This document shows, one piece after another, positions 26,402-35,339 of a DNA stretch of 64,000 nucleotides; position 1 is the stretch's first letter, and each line of letters starts with the position of its first letter. The position numbers and the translations under genes are program-made. The stretch is taken from assembly GCA_964579795.1 (NCBI GenBank), contig CAZOHM010000013.1, positions 7,568 to 71,567 of the forward strand. The letters are read 5' to 3'. The DNA comes from JAEYFP01 sp964579795 (GTDB taxonomy: Bacteria > Bacillota > Clostridia > Lachnospirales > Lachnospiraceae). A model generated the notes under the pieces. The model was not told where the DNA came from. It did no database searches and saw only the letters and a list, made by a program, of their open reading frames with translations.

Positions 26402-28207
26402 ATGAAAATAAAGGTAGCACAATATGTAGCAGATTTTCTGGCAGCGCATCAGGTGGAAGATGTTTTTATGATAACAGGTGGCGGAGCCATGCATCTGAAT
26501 GACGCAATCGGGCATAAAAAGGAATTACACTGTACCTTTAATCATCATGAACAGGCGTGTTCCATAGCAGCAGAAGGATATGCCAGACTGACCGGGAAGG
26601 TGGCAGCTGTCTGTGTGACAAGCGGTCCAGGCGGAACGAATGCTATTACCGGAGCCGTAGGTGGCTGGCAGGATTCTATTCCGATGTTCATTATTTCAGG
26701 TCAGGTAAAGAGGGAGACTACGACATGGTCTACAAAAATTCCATTGAGACAGCTTGGTGATCAGGAGTTTCAGATTGTCGAGTGTGTAAAGGGAATGACG
26801 AAATACGCAGTGATGATTACCGAACCAATGGAAATCAGATATCATCTGGAAAAAGCATGGTATTTGTGTATGAATGGTAGAAAAGGACCTGTCTGGATAG
26901 ATATTCCATTAGATGTACAGGCAGCATGGGTTGAATCAGAAGAACTGCGCCCATTTAATCTTGATGAGGAAAATATTTTAGAAAATCCAGTTTATGAGGA
27001 AACACTCTCACAGACTGTACTGGATAAGCTGGCAAAAGCGAAACGTCCGGTTATTCTTGCCGGAACAGGAATTCGCCTTGGTGAAGCACATGCAGATTTT
27101 CTGGAACTGATTGAACAGCTGCAGATTCCCGTTGTAACAGCATGGAATGCACATGATGTACTGTGGGATACACATGAGCTGTATTGCGGGAGACCCGGAA
27201 CAGTAGGCACAAGAGGCGGTAATTTTGTTGTACAGAATTCGGATTTATTATTGGTACTTGGCTGCAGACTGAATATTCGCCAGATCAGCTATAATTACAA
27301 GCAGTTTGCACCGGATGCCTATAAGATTATTGTAGATATAGATGAAGCAGAGCTGCAAAAGCCGACAATACATGCGGACCTGCCGATTCATGCAAATGTA
27401 AAGGATGTTTTGACATCGCTGAATAAGAGTCTGCATAAGCAGAAATTTGAGGGAACTCATACAGAGTGGCTATCTTGGTGCAGGATGATTAACAAGAAGT
27501 ATCCGGCAGTGCTACCTTCCTATTATGAAAGTGAAAAGCTTAATCCATATGTATTTATGGATCGACTGTTTCATCAGCTTAAAGAAGGAGATGTGACAGT
27601 GACCGGAAACGGAAGTGCCTGTGTAATCGGATTTCAGACAGCTGAAATCAAAAAGAATCAGAGACTGTTTACAAATTCCGGCTGTGCTGCAATGGGCTAT
27701 GGATTTCCGGCGGCTCTCGGTGCCTGTGTTGCCCGAAAAGGGGAACGGGTAATCTGCATAGACGGAGATGGCAGCTTTCAGATGAATATACAGGAGCTGC
27801 AGACAGTCGTATACAATCAGCTAAACATTAAAATAGTTATTTTAAACAATAATGGCTATCATTCTATTCGTCAGACGCAGACGAATCTGTTTAAGAATGA
27901 GTTGATAGGCGTCTGTGACGGAAATGGCATCAGCTTTCCTGATATGGAAAAGATAGCATATGCCTATGGAATTCCTTATGTCAAAATCGATCAGCTTGAG
28001 AATGTAGACGCTAAGCTTAAGAGTGCACTTGAGAAAAATGGTCCGGTTATGATAGAAGCAGTCGTAGATGTGCAGCAGAATTTTGCACCGAAGCTGTCTT
28101 CAAAGGTACAACCGGATGGGACAATTGTATCTCCGCCGATTGACGATATGTTCCCATTTTTACCAAGGGAAGAGTATGAGCAGGCAAAAAAGGCAGGGGA
28201 ACAGTAA
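26402..28207 (+). CDS. Thiamine diphosphate-dependent enzyme (acetolactate synthase-like)
   Basis: The 601-residue protein has the acetolactate-synthase-type three domains. The N-terminal PYR domain carries catalytic Glu50 in NHHEQA and SGPGGTNAITGA. The central domain contains RPVILAGTGIRLG, and the PP domain has GDGSFQMNIQEL near residue 454 and NNNGYHSIRQTQ. The family joins or cleaves two-carbon units from 2-keto acids. Here it likely extends or decarboxylates a product of the adjacent aldolase, or adds an acetyl branch to a sugar as YerE does in yersiniose synthesis. GGAG precedes ATG 26402. The intact copy is useful for judging the broken paralogue at 43116. Confidence 0.88.
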   Translation: MKIKVAQYVADFLAAHQVEDVFMITGGGAMHLNDAIGHKKELHCTFNHHEQACSIAAEGYARLTGKVAAVCVTSGPGGTNAITGAVGGWQDSIPMFIISGQVKRETTTWSTKIPLRQLGDQEFQIVECVKGMTKYAVMITEPMEIRYHLEKAWYLCMNGRKGPVWIDIPLDVQAAWVESEELRPFNLDEENILENPVYEETLSQTVLDKLAKAKRPVILAGTGIRLGEAHADFLELIEQLQIPVVTAWNAHDVLWDTHELYCGRPGTVGTRGGNFVVQNSDLLLVLGCRLNIRQISYNYKQFAPDAYKIIVDIDEAELQKPTIHADLPIHANVKDVLTSLNKSLHKQKFEGTHTEWLSWCRMINKKYPAVLPSYYESEKLNPYVFMDRLFHQLKEGDVTVTGNGSACVIGFQTAEIKKNQRLFTNSGCAAMGYGFPAALGACVARKGERVICIDGDGSFQMNIQELQTVVYNQLNIKIVILNNNGYHSIRQTQTNLFKNELIGVCDGNGISFPDMEKIAYAYGIPYVKIDQLENVDAKLKSALEKNGPVMIEAVVDVQQNFAPKLSSKVQPDGTIVSPPIDDMFPFLPREEYEQAKKAGEQ

Positions 28208-28217
28208 ATCAAAATAG

Positions 28218-29249
28218 ATGGGAAACCAAACTATGCGAATGGATATATTATATCAGTTTAATGAAAAATATGCGCCATATGCAGGAGCCTCCATCACATC
28301 TCTGTTTATTAATAACAGCCAGGCAGAAGAGATTGTAGTCTGGATATTGGGTGAGGAGTTATCTGCTGATAGTATCAGCCGTTTGGAGCATTTGGCAGAG
28401 GAATATCATAGAACGATTAGATTTGTAGAAACAGATGGTCTGGTAAGCAAAATGAAGGAACTGAACATGCCGACTTACCGCGGCTCTTATGCAGCCAACA
28501 TGCGATTGTTTCTGCCTGCTGTGTTACCAAAAGAGGTTGAGCGTATTCTATATCTGGATGCGGATACGATAGTAGATGCTGATATTCAGGAGTTTTATGA
28601 TACCGTACTGAATGATTGTGCACTCGCTATGGTAATGGATTCACTTGGAAGAAATCATAAACAGGATATAGGACTTAAGATAGGGGAACCCTATTACAAT
28701 TCCGGTGTAATTTTGTTTGATATGAAAGAGTGGCGTAAGCAAGGTCTTACAGAGAAAATTGTGACACATGTGCAGCAGGTACGGGCACATTATCCTGCAC
28801 CTGATCAGGATCTGTTAAATGTAGTCTGTAAAGGAAAGATTTTAAAACTATCACCACGTTATAATTTCCAGCCGGTTCATATGGCTTTTTCCATAAAACA
28901 GTATATTCGTGTGTACTCCGATTATGGTTACTATACAGAAACTGAGCTTAAGGAAGCAGCCAAACAGCCTCAAATCTATCATTTTTTTAGATTCCTTGGA
29001 GAGTTTCCATGGCATCAGAATACCTGTCATCCGGACGCTGCATTATTTGACAGCTATCTGCGACAGTCGCCATGGGCAGATTACGAGAAGAAGCCTGCAG
29101 AGGCTGATACTGTACTAAGAATAGAAAAGCGATTGTATCAGCTGCTGCCTCGATTTGTTTTTTTGTATTTATTCAAGCTGTCACACAGTCTGTTTCTTGG
29201 ACAGGCCAACCGGCAGTCGCTTCAAAAGAAAATTCATAAGGAAATGTAG
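28218..29249 (+). CDS. Family 8 glycosyltransferase
   Basis: The 343-residue protein matches GT8: DILYQFNEKYAPYAGASITSL at the start, SYAANMRLFLPAVLP, the metal-binding LYLDADTIVD near residue 115, PYYNSGVILFDM and a late DQDLLNVV. GT8 enzymes are retaining transferases of galactose or glucose from UDP donors. The last 40 residues are hydrophobic and basic, perhaps binding the membrane. The start is uncertain: ATG 28218, 28233 and 28239 are all in frame, none with a strong ribosome binding site. It follows the TPP enzyme by 10 bases. Confidence 0.88.
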   Translation: MGNQTMRMDILYQFNEKYAPYAGASITSLFINNSQAEEIVVWILGEELSADSISRLEHLAEEYHRTIRFVETDGLVSKMKELNMPTYRGSYAANMRLFLPAVLPKEVERILYLDADTIVDADIQEFYDTVLNDCALAMVMDSLGRNHKQDIGLKIGEPYYNSGVILFDMKEWRKQGLTEKIVTHVQQVRAHYPAPDQDLLNVVCKGKILKLSPRYNFQPVHMAFSIKQYIRVYSDYGYYTETELKEAAKQPQIYHFFRFLGEFPWHQNTCHPDAALFDSYLRQSPWADYEKKPAEADTVLRIEKRLYQLLPRFVFLYLFKLSHSLFLGQANRQSLQKKIHKEM

Positions 29250-29258
29250 GAGAACAAT

Positions 29259-30050
29259 TTGAAGGCAAAGATCAAGTTCAGTATTGTCACAGTCTGCCGC
29301 AATGCAGAAGTCTGTATAGAAAAAACGATACAGTCTGTGCTTTCACAGCAAAATGCAGAAGTGGAATACATTATTGTGGATGGTGCATCGACAGATGGAA
29401 CATTATCCATTATCAGGGGCTATCAGGAAAATCATACGATTCGTTTGCTGTCAGAGCCTGATAAGGGACTGTATGATGCCATGAATAAAGGCGTAGGACT
29501 TGCAACCGGAGATTATATTCAGTTTCTGAACGCAGGAGATACGTATTTATCAGATCATACGCTTGTGATGGTAGAACAGAAGCTTCAGGAAAAGCTGCCG
29601 GATTTTACTTATGGACACATTCGATACTGCAATGCAGATGGGACAAGTGAAATTCGAAAATATGGCGCAAAATGTGGGAAATCTATTTATTTCCTAACTG
29701 GAGATTGTATTAACCATCAGGCAGTATTTGCAAAATGTTCTCTTTTTCAGTATAATCAATTTGATGTGCAATATCACATCTGTGCAGACAGAGAGTGGAT
29801 GATGCGTCTCAAAAAGAAACAACACATCGATTTTACCCCCATTGATCAGGTAATCTGTAACTACTCGCTTGATGAGAACAGTGTGAGTATCAGGAATAAG
29901 TCACAGTACAACCTCGAAGCGGCAAAGTGCATCAGAGACTATTACCCATGTGGATATCCGATATTTTGTTTGTTTGAGTTTTGCAGACACAATGAAATGC
30001 TTGGCCGACTGCTGCATGCGGTATACAGACGGTTGTATATTAAAAAATAG
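29259..30050 (+). CDS. Family 2 glycosyltransferase (WcaA/WcaE-like)
   Basis: The 263-residue protein has FSIVTVCRNAEVCIEKTIQSV at the start (broken here as SIVTVCRNAE then TIQSVLSQ), VDGASTDGTLS near residue 40, EPDKGLYDAMNKGV near 70, and FLNAGDTY, the usual acidic motif of this branch. It transfers a sugar from a nucleotide donor to a glycolipid acceptor. It starts with TTG 29259, with TAGGAG seven bases upstream. The C-terminal residues RRLYIKK are basic and probably contact the membrane. It lies in a run of four transferase genes (28218-31931). Confidence 0.88.
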   Translation: MKAKIKFSIVTVCRNAEVCIEKTIQSVLSQQNAEVEYIIVDGASTDGTLSIIRGYQENHTIRLLSEPDKGLYDAMNKGVGLATGDYIQFLNAGDTYLSDHTLVMVEQKLQEKLPDFTYGHIRYCNADGTSEIRKYGAKCGKSIYFLTGDCINHQAVFAKCSLFQYNQFDVQYHICADREWMMRLKKKQHIDFTPIDQVICNYSLDENSVSIRNKSQYNLEAAKCIRDYYPCGYPIFCLFEFCRHNEMLGRLLHAVYRRLYIKK

Positions 30051-30070
30051 ATATTAATAAGGATTGAAGA

Positions 30071-30925
30071 ATGAAAACTGTACTTGTAACAGGTGGAACA
30101 CATAAGGATGCAGCACCTATGGGTGTCCTGGCATTGAATATACGAGATGTCGCACCGCATCTGGCAGATGAGATGATTATCTTTCATGACGGAATCCCTG
30201 CAAAGCAGCAGCAGCTGATTGCCGATATTTTCCCGACAAAGTTTTATCAATATCATTTTGATATTGGATTTAAAGAACGTCGTGCGAATCGATCACTGCG
30301 TTATTTTTCAGAAATGCTGTTCTGCAAATACGAGTGCTTCCGATTACTTGAGGAGTATGACAGAGTTATCTGGACGGATTATGATGTGCTTATCAGAAGC
30401 GACCTTCGTGAGCTGACTGAGTGTCAGGCTGGGTTGCAGATTGTTGGCAGTAATACCCCGCTTAGAAAGATGTTTCGGGATACAATAGAGCAGGTTGATA
30501 TGCGGGATTTTGACTTGCAACAGAATGGAATTGCGACACCACTGTTTGTGATGACAAAGGATATTGGTGACTACAGAAAGCATTACAGCTGGTGTGTGGA
30601 AATGACTAAAAAATATGCAGTTTATACTTCCCTTCCTGAGCAGTGCATTTTTACAATGCTGATTCAGACATTTCACATTGATTATGAGAATTTATCAGAC
30701 AAACAGTATGCCTTACATCCTCGTGATGATGACGGAAAGGCAGAAATAGTTCATTGCTATGGCAGACCAAAGTTTTGGGAGGGACTGCGTAATGATGCAT
30801 GGGAGCAGTATTACAGGCAGTGGATTGATATGGGTGGTAATCGGTATCGAACACCTGTAAAGGAAAAATTGATTGCAATCAAAGAGAGATTTTTACAGCT
30901 GCTTGGAAAGCAACCGACGTATTAG
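30071..30925 (+). CDS. Putative glycosyltransferase, GT-A/GT8-like
   Basis: The 284-residue protein begins KTVLVTGGTHKDAAPM and has LEEYDRVIWTDYDVLIRSDL near residue 105 (DRVIWTDYDVLI is the core), which resembles the DxD metal site of GT8-type and related GT-A transferases. The repeated LPEQCIF block resembles the conserved DQ-containing helix of those families. I do not recognise a closer family. Its place between two GT2 genes supports a sugar transfer role. AAGGA lies before ATG 30071. It is the last gene before a 55-base gap at which base composition becomes AT-richer. Confidence 0.6.
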   Translation: MKTVLVTGGTHKDAAPMGVLALNIRDVAPHLADEMIIFHDGIPAKQQQLIADIFPTKFYQYHFDIGFKERRANRSLRYFSEMLFCKYECFRLLEEYDRVIWTDYDVLIRSDLRELTECQAGLQIVGSNTPLRKMFRDTIEQVDMRDFDLQQNGIATPLFVMTKDIGDYRKHYSWCVEMTKKYAVYTSLPEQCIFTMLIQTFHIDYENLSDKQYALHPRDDDGKAEIVHCYGRPKFWEGLRNDAWEQYYRQWIDMGGNRYRTPVKEKLIAIKERFLQLLGKQPTY

Positions 30926-30980
30926 AAATTTATTAAAGTCATTATTGGAAGAGCAGATTAGATAATAGATTGGGGACTAT

Positions 30981-31931
30981 ATGAAGGCAGTACCTAAAAG
31001 AGATTACAAATTATTTTCTATCGTAATTGCATCCTATAATCATGATAAATATGTGATAGAATGTCTAAATAGTATTAAGGCGCAGAATTATCCGTATATA
31101 GAATTAATTGTGATAGATGATTGTTCCACAGATACTACTTATCAGCTGGAGTGTGAATGGTTCGAGGAAAACAGAGAAAAATTCCACAATATAATCTTGC
31201 TTAAAAACGATGAAAATCGTGGTGTAGTAAAGACTATGAACAGAGGGTTAGAAATATGCACTGGAGATTATATTCTAAGGTTTGCATCGGATGACTGTTT
31301 GCTTGTTGATGCAGTCAAGAAAATTGTATCTGTGTATTCAGAAAATCCTGAGTGTGGGATGATCTGCTTTGATGGTATAGTTGGTGAAGATTTTAATAGT
31401 ATTTCACATTATTTGTCAATGAAACAAACCATCTATAGTGAAATCGATTATAATCAATTGGAATCTCCTTTTGAAGAGTTATATAAAAGGGATTATATCG
31501 CAGCGCCTGGATGTATTGTAAAAAGAGAAACATATTTACAGATTGGTTTATGCGATGCTAATATTGCTATTGAAGATTGGGAATATTGGCTTAGAGTTAT
31601 GAGAAGTATGCCAGTGCTGTTTTCAAAAGAGAAAATAGTTTTTTATCGTCAGTTAAAGGATTCATTAAGCAAATCGCCAAGCATCGAAAAGAGAAAAATG
31701 ATGAATCAATGCGCACTGTATGTGCTTGAGAAATATAAGAATGATATTCCGCGAAGAGCTGCCAAAAAAGTAATGAGTGTCAAGACCAGCATTGTTTTAC
31801 GAGAAGTACTAGAGTGGAGAGAACCAGAGTATTTAGCGTATGTTATGGATTATATAAAACGAAACAATATTCGCCTCACGGTACGTGCATATATTAAACT
31901 GCTGATTTATAAGTTACATTGTTGTGGTTGA
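30981..31931 (+). CDS. Family 2 glycosyltransferase
   Basis: The 316-residue protein has FSIVIASYNHDKYVIECLNS at the N terminus, VIDDCSTDTTYQ near residue 45, and LRFASDDCLL near residue 100 as the acidic site. AAPGCIVKRETYL and EDWEYWLRVM are conserved late blocks of this branch. It transfers a sugar in the cytoplasm during repeat-unit assembly. GGGGA precedes ATG 30981. Codon use is AT-richer than in the preceding genes, so this may mark the left edge of a separately acquired block. Confidence 0.9.
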   Translation: MKAVPKRDYKLFSIVIASYNHDKYVIECLNSIKAQNYPYIELIVIDDCSTDTTYQLECEWFEENREKFHNIILLKNDENRGVVKTMNRGLEICTGDYILRFASDDCLLVDAVKKIVSVYSENPECGMICFDGIVGEDFNSISHYLSMKQTIYSEIDYNQLESPFEELYKRDYIAAPGCIVKRETYLQIGLCDANIAIEDWEYWLRVMRSMPVLFSKEKIVFYRQLKDSLSKSPSIEKRKMMNQCALYVLEKYKNDIPRRAAKKVMSVKTSIVLREVLEWREPEYLAYVMDYIKRNNIRLTVRAYIKLLIYKLHCCG

Positions 31932-31944
31932 GAGGAAAATATAA

Positions 31945-32853
31945 ATGAATAAATTACCATTGATTTCTGTTGTAATACCAATTTTTAATGGAGAAAGCTA
32001 TTTACAGGATATATTTAGTAATTTTGAGAAACAGACATATCAGAATTATGAGGTGGTGCTTGTAAATGATCTCTCTACTGATAACACTTTAGAAGTATTG
32101 AATGAATATGCTAAAACTAATCCAAAGTTTATTATATGTAATCGAACTACAAAAGGAGGCACGGCAGTTGCCGGATTGGAGTATGCTTTACCATATTGCA
32201 GTGGAGATTATTTTTTCTTTATGTCACATGATGATTTTTTTGATGATGATTTTTTGGAAAAATGCTTAAATACAGCACTGGAAACCGATGCAGACTCGGT
32301 GATACCTAATCTGATTTTGTATTATGGAGAAGGTAAAGAAAAAAAACATGATAATTATCCGTTAAATAATGACTATACAAGCGTTTTGGATTCTAAAGAG
32401 GCATTTCTGTTAAGTCTTGAGTGGAATATAAGTGGAAATGCATTTAGAAAAATGAAGCTGGTAAGGGAGGTTGGATACAAAGCAGAGTACTATAATAGCT
32501 GTGAATTTTTTGGAAGAATAATGACGCTTAAATCAAATAAAAATGTATTTTGTAATACTAATTTTTACTATCGTCAGAATAATGCAGGAGCAATTACTAA
32601 GCAGTTTCATTATTTTCATGTGGATATACTAACAACGGATATTATGCTTTTTAGATATATGATAAATCTTGAACCTCGCAGTGAGAGAACTCGAAAAAGG
32701 TTAAAACATATTGTCAAATACTATTTTTGCTGGATAAAAGATTATTTAGCAACTCCGATGACCAGAACTGAAAAAAAGTATGTATTACGTTCTCTTATGA
32801 AAGCAACAGGAGATATTGTTTGTCTTTGGTTTGAGGTTTATATAAAAAAATGA
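31945..32853 (+). CDS. Family 2 glycosyltransferase
   Basis: The 302-residue protein has ISVVIPIFNGESYLQDIF, VNDLSTDNTLEVL near residue 40 and FMSHDDFFDDDFL near residue 95. The cluster of acidic residues at the last block supplies the metal-binding DD. It belongs to the same broad class as its upstream neighbour but is clearly divergent. GAGAGG lies nine bases before ATG 31945. The gene is AT-rich. It is followed by a GT10-like gene, so the two may build adjacent linkages. Confidence 0.9.
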   Translation: MNKLPLISVVIPIFNGESYLQDIFSNFEKQTYQNYEVVLVNDLSTDNTLEVLNEYAKTNPKFIICNRTTKGGTAVAGLEYALPYCSGDYFFFMSHDDFFDDDFLEKCLNTALETDADSVIPNLILYYGEGKEKKHDNYPLNNDYTSVLDSKEAFLLSLEWNISGNAFRKMKLVREVGYKAEYYNSCEFFGRIMTLKSNKNVFCNTNFYYRQNNAGAITKQFHYFHVDILTTDIMLFRYMINLEPRSERTRKRLKHIVKYYFCWIKDYLATPMTRTEKKYVLRSLMKATGDIVCLWFEVYIKK

Positions 32854-32904
32854 AGGGCAATATGATTTCAATTAAAATGAGTCATATTTGGTTGTTGTTT
32901 TAAT

Positions 32905-33906
32905 ATGAAAAAAATACATATAAAGGCATGTGGAAACCGTGTAGGAAGAAAAATTGAGAACATCTTAAATCGAAATAGCGAGATGTATTATTATCCAATT
33001 TATAATATGCATGCGCCAATTAGCTCAAAAGTACCATTGATTTATAATAAAAATGGTGAACGCATGGATATGTTTTTTATCAGAGATTTTCATATGGCTC
33101 ATAATCCCAATGGAAACGCTGGGAAGTATTTTATTTGGGACAGGTATAATTTTGGGCTGAAGACTCATTTTTATTCGCATCAAGCTATGAATGAGACAAT
33201 GGGTCAACCGGTGGAGAAATATGGAATCCTATTAGAATCACGATCTTTAGTTCCAAGAGATTATGAAATATTCAAAATGAATAAAGGGCTAGAGAGAGAA
33301 TTCAAATATATTTTTTCGTTTGATGATCGAATATTAAATGAGGTTGAAAATGCAAGGTTTTTGCCTACGGCAGCAGCAATTTGGTTTGGTACAGATAAAA
33401 GTGGAGGAGTATTAGACGATTCCTTATACAAGAAGAAAAATAAAAATATTTCTATTGTTTCTTCTAATAAGCAGAGTTGTGATTTGCATCGATTTCGAAT
33501 TGAATTGGCAAAATACTGTGGAGAAAATAAGTTAGCAGATACTTTTGGAACCTTTGCAGGAGGCAGCTTATGTGGGATTGAAGAATCATTAACTGATTAT
33601 AGATTTAGCATTGCAATCGAAAATGATATTTCTGATTATTTTTTTACAGAGAAAATTACAAACTGCTTTGCATCACAGACGATTCCAATCTATTTGGGAG
33701 CACGAAAAATAGATGATTTTTTTAATCCGGACGGAATAATTAAACTAAAATACAGTGATTTACAGGATGTAGAAAAAGTATTGCGCACATGTGATGAAAA
33801 GGAATATGAAAGACGTTTGCCTGCGATTCTTGACAATTATGAGCGTGCAAAACAATATTTAAATATTGATGACTATTTGTATTCAAATTATTTTTTACAA
33901 CATTAA
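32905..33906 (+). CDS. GT10-like (alpha-1,3/1,4-fucosyltransferase fold) glycosyltransferase
   Basis: The 333-residue protein contains FSIAIENDISDYFFTEKITN then CFASQTIPIYLGA near residues 235-268. This is the fucosyltransferase GT10 signature (FAxEN, DYxTEK, GxxPVxxG). The N-terminal half is unlike characterised FucTs. It probably uses a GDP-activated 6-deoxyhexose. There is no strong ribosome binding site, and the start could vary by a few codons. A second GT10-like gene is at 51227-52321. Confidence 0.75.
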   Translation: MKKIHIKACGNRVGRKIENILNRNSEMYYYPIYNMHAPISSKVPLIYNKNGERMDMFFIRDFHMAHNPNGNAGKYFIWDRYNFGLKTHFYSHQAMNETMGQPVEKYGILLESRSLVPRDYEIFKMNKGLEREFKYIFSFDDRILNEVENARFLPTAAAIWFGTDKSGGVLDDSLYKKKNKNISIVSSNKQSCDLHRFRIELAKYCGENKLADTFGTFAGGSLCGIEESLTDYRFSIAIENDISDYFFTEKITNCFASQTIPIYLGARKIDDFFNPDGIIKLKYSDLQDVEKVLRTCDEKEYERRLPAILDNYERAKQYLNIDDYLYSNYFLQH

Positions 33907-33946
33907 TCAAGAGATAAGTTTTTGAAGTGTGAATAAGGAGAAAATT

Positions 33947-34447
33947 GTGTATTTAAGAGATATGAAGAACGACGATATAGATAATATGCTTGAGTGGATG
34001 AGAGATCCATCGATTAATTGTTTTTTTCGATGTGATTTTCAGCATATGGAACGAGCAGATGTGCAAGCATTTATTGAAAAGTCATTAGATAAAAAGAATA
34101 ATATTCATTTGGCCGTTTGCGATGATAATGATGAATATCAAGGAACAGTGAGCCTGAAAAATATAGATAATGAAAAGAAAGAAGCTGAGTACGCGATTAG
34201 TCTAAGAAGCAAAGCAAAACATCAAGGATATGGGTATTTTGCGACAATGGAAATGCTTCACAAAGCATTTAATCAGATGAAGCTGAGGCGAGTATATCTA
34301 AATGTACTGGAAGAAAATGAGTGTGCGAAATTGTTATATCAGAAGTGTGGATTTCAATTAATTGATAATAAGCGAAGTATTATACAAATACGAGGCGTAA
34401 ATAAAGTGTTGGTATGGTATGAAATAGAAAGTCAAGTTAATCAATAG
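33947..34447 (+). CDS. GNAT-family N-acetyltransferase
   Basis: The 166-residue protein has the GNAT fold order: VYLRDMKNDDIDNMLEWM at the N terminus, EYAISLRSKAKHQGYGYFATMEML split around the acetyl-CoA loop (KHQGYGY near residue 90), and LNVLEENECAKLLYQKCGF as the final helix and strand. It probably acetylates an amino sugar. GTG 33947 with AAGGAG six bases upstream is preferred to an in-frame GTG at 33929 that overlaps that ribosome binding site. Together with the ketoisomerase-like gene downstream it recalls 3-acetamido-sugar pathways. Confidence 0.85.
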   Translation: MYLRDMKNDDIDNMLEWMRDPSINCFFRCDFQHMERADVQAFIEKSLDKKNNIHLAVCDDNDEYQGTVSLKNIDNEKKEAEYAISLRSKAKHQGYGYFATMEMLHKAFNQMKLRRVYLNVLEENECAKLLYQKCGFQLIDNKRSIIQIRGVNKVLVWYEIESQVNQ

Positions 34448-34472
34448 AAAAGAGGTAGAATAGAGAATCTTT

Positions 34473-34904
34473 ATGGAAAAACAACCCCAATTATTTGAAT
34501 TCCAAAGAAAAGGTGATGAACGAGGATACTTAGTTGCAATTGAAGGAAAAAAGGATATTCCGTTTGATATTAAGCGCATATTTTATATTTATGGCTCAGA
34601 TGATAGTGTGGTTAGAGGAAAACACGCAAATCAAAAATCAGAGTTTATTTTAATAAATGTATCCGGAAGCTGTGAAATCAGTGTAGATATTGGTGATGGA
34701 GAAAAACAGATTTTTAGTCTTGATAAATCAAATTGTGGAGTATATTTACCTAATATGGTATGGAAAGAAATGTACAATTTTAGCAGTGATTCCGTACTTC
34801 TATGTTTAGCAAGCGAGTATTATGACGTACAAGAATATGTTAAAGATTACGATGAGTTTGTTGCCTTAAGACAAGATTCTAGTAGTAACAATATGTTTGC
34901 ATAA
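34473..34904 (+). CDS. TDP-4-oxo-6-deoxyhexose 3,4-ketoisomerase-like cupin (FdtA/QdtA/WxcM family)
   Basis: The 143-residue cupin aligns along its length with FdtA/QdtA: FQRKGDERGYLVAIE, FDIKRIFYIYG, VVRGKHANQKSEFILI, YLPNMVWKEMYNFS and LASEYYDVQEYVKDYDEF. These enzymes shift the keto group from C4 to C3 before 3-amination. The usual RGxHAHK block reads RGKHANQK here, so the second His is Asn, which may lower or alter activity. There are no dTDP-glucose synthesis genes (rmlA, rmlB) nearby, so the substrate would come from elsewhere. It lies 26 bases after the GNAT gene. Confidence 0.85.
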   Translation: MEKQPQLFEFQRKGDERGYLVAIEGKKDIPFDIKRIFYIYGSDDSVVRGKHANQKSEFILINVSGSCEISVDIGDGEKQIFSLDKSNCGVYLPNMVWKEMYNFSSDSVLLCLASEYYDVQEYVKDYDEFVALRQDSSSNNMFA

Positions 34905-34920
34905 AATCTGAATATAATAA

Positions 34921-35290
34921 GAGAAAGCAGGCTATTGTATAGCTACAAGTTGTGATGATGTTTTGTTTTTTGATAACCGATGTGTTATAGATTTGGGTAC
35001 TGCAGAAGCGCGTTTCTCATTGGATATTATTGAGTATGTTCGAAAGATATATATAGTTAAGGGTGATGAAAAATGGTTACCTGCATTACAAGCAACATAA
35101 GGAGGATGCTGAGATTATTCAAAGTTTCTTGGAAATAAAAGGATTTTTGTATCAATATACAGATGGTTTTCTGTTTTGTACAAATAGAGTTTGTATCATG
35201 CAGATATTCCAGATTGTAGACATGGCGTTTTGTTTGCTAGATACCAATAAGAATTTGAGAGTATTAATTATGGTTCAAAATGTAAATTGA
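34921..35290 (+). pseudogene. Decayed FkbM-type methyltransferase
   Basis: Bases 34921-35100 read GYCIATSCDDVLFFDN then VIDLGTAEARFSLDI and EKWLPALQAT before a stop. The VIDLGTAEARFSL block is an S-adenosylmethionine-binding motif I. From about 35090 a different frame gives HKEDAEIIQSFLEIKGF and TDGFLF, resembling the C-terminal end of FkbM-family methyltransferases. The core between them is missing and the frames do not match, so an out-of-frame internal deletion has occurred. No start codon with a ribosome binding site is seen. The stretch fills the 435-base gap between the ketoisomerase and ABC transporter genes. A complete FkbM gene lies at 48194. Confidence 0.65.
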
Positions 35291-35339
35291 ACTTGTTATT
35301 TAATTAAAACGTATAAAGAAAGTATATGGAGATAATATT

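Noticed and set aside
24099..28207. Phosphonate pathway (PEP mutase and phosphonopyruvate decarboxylase)
   Set aside because: The TIM-barrel protein has the DCTLRDGG and HAHNN motifs of DRE-TIM aldolases, not the EDKxxPKxNS motif of PEP mutase.
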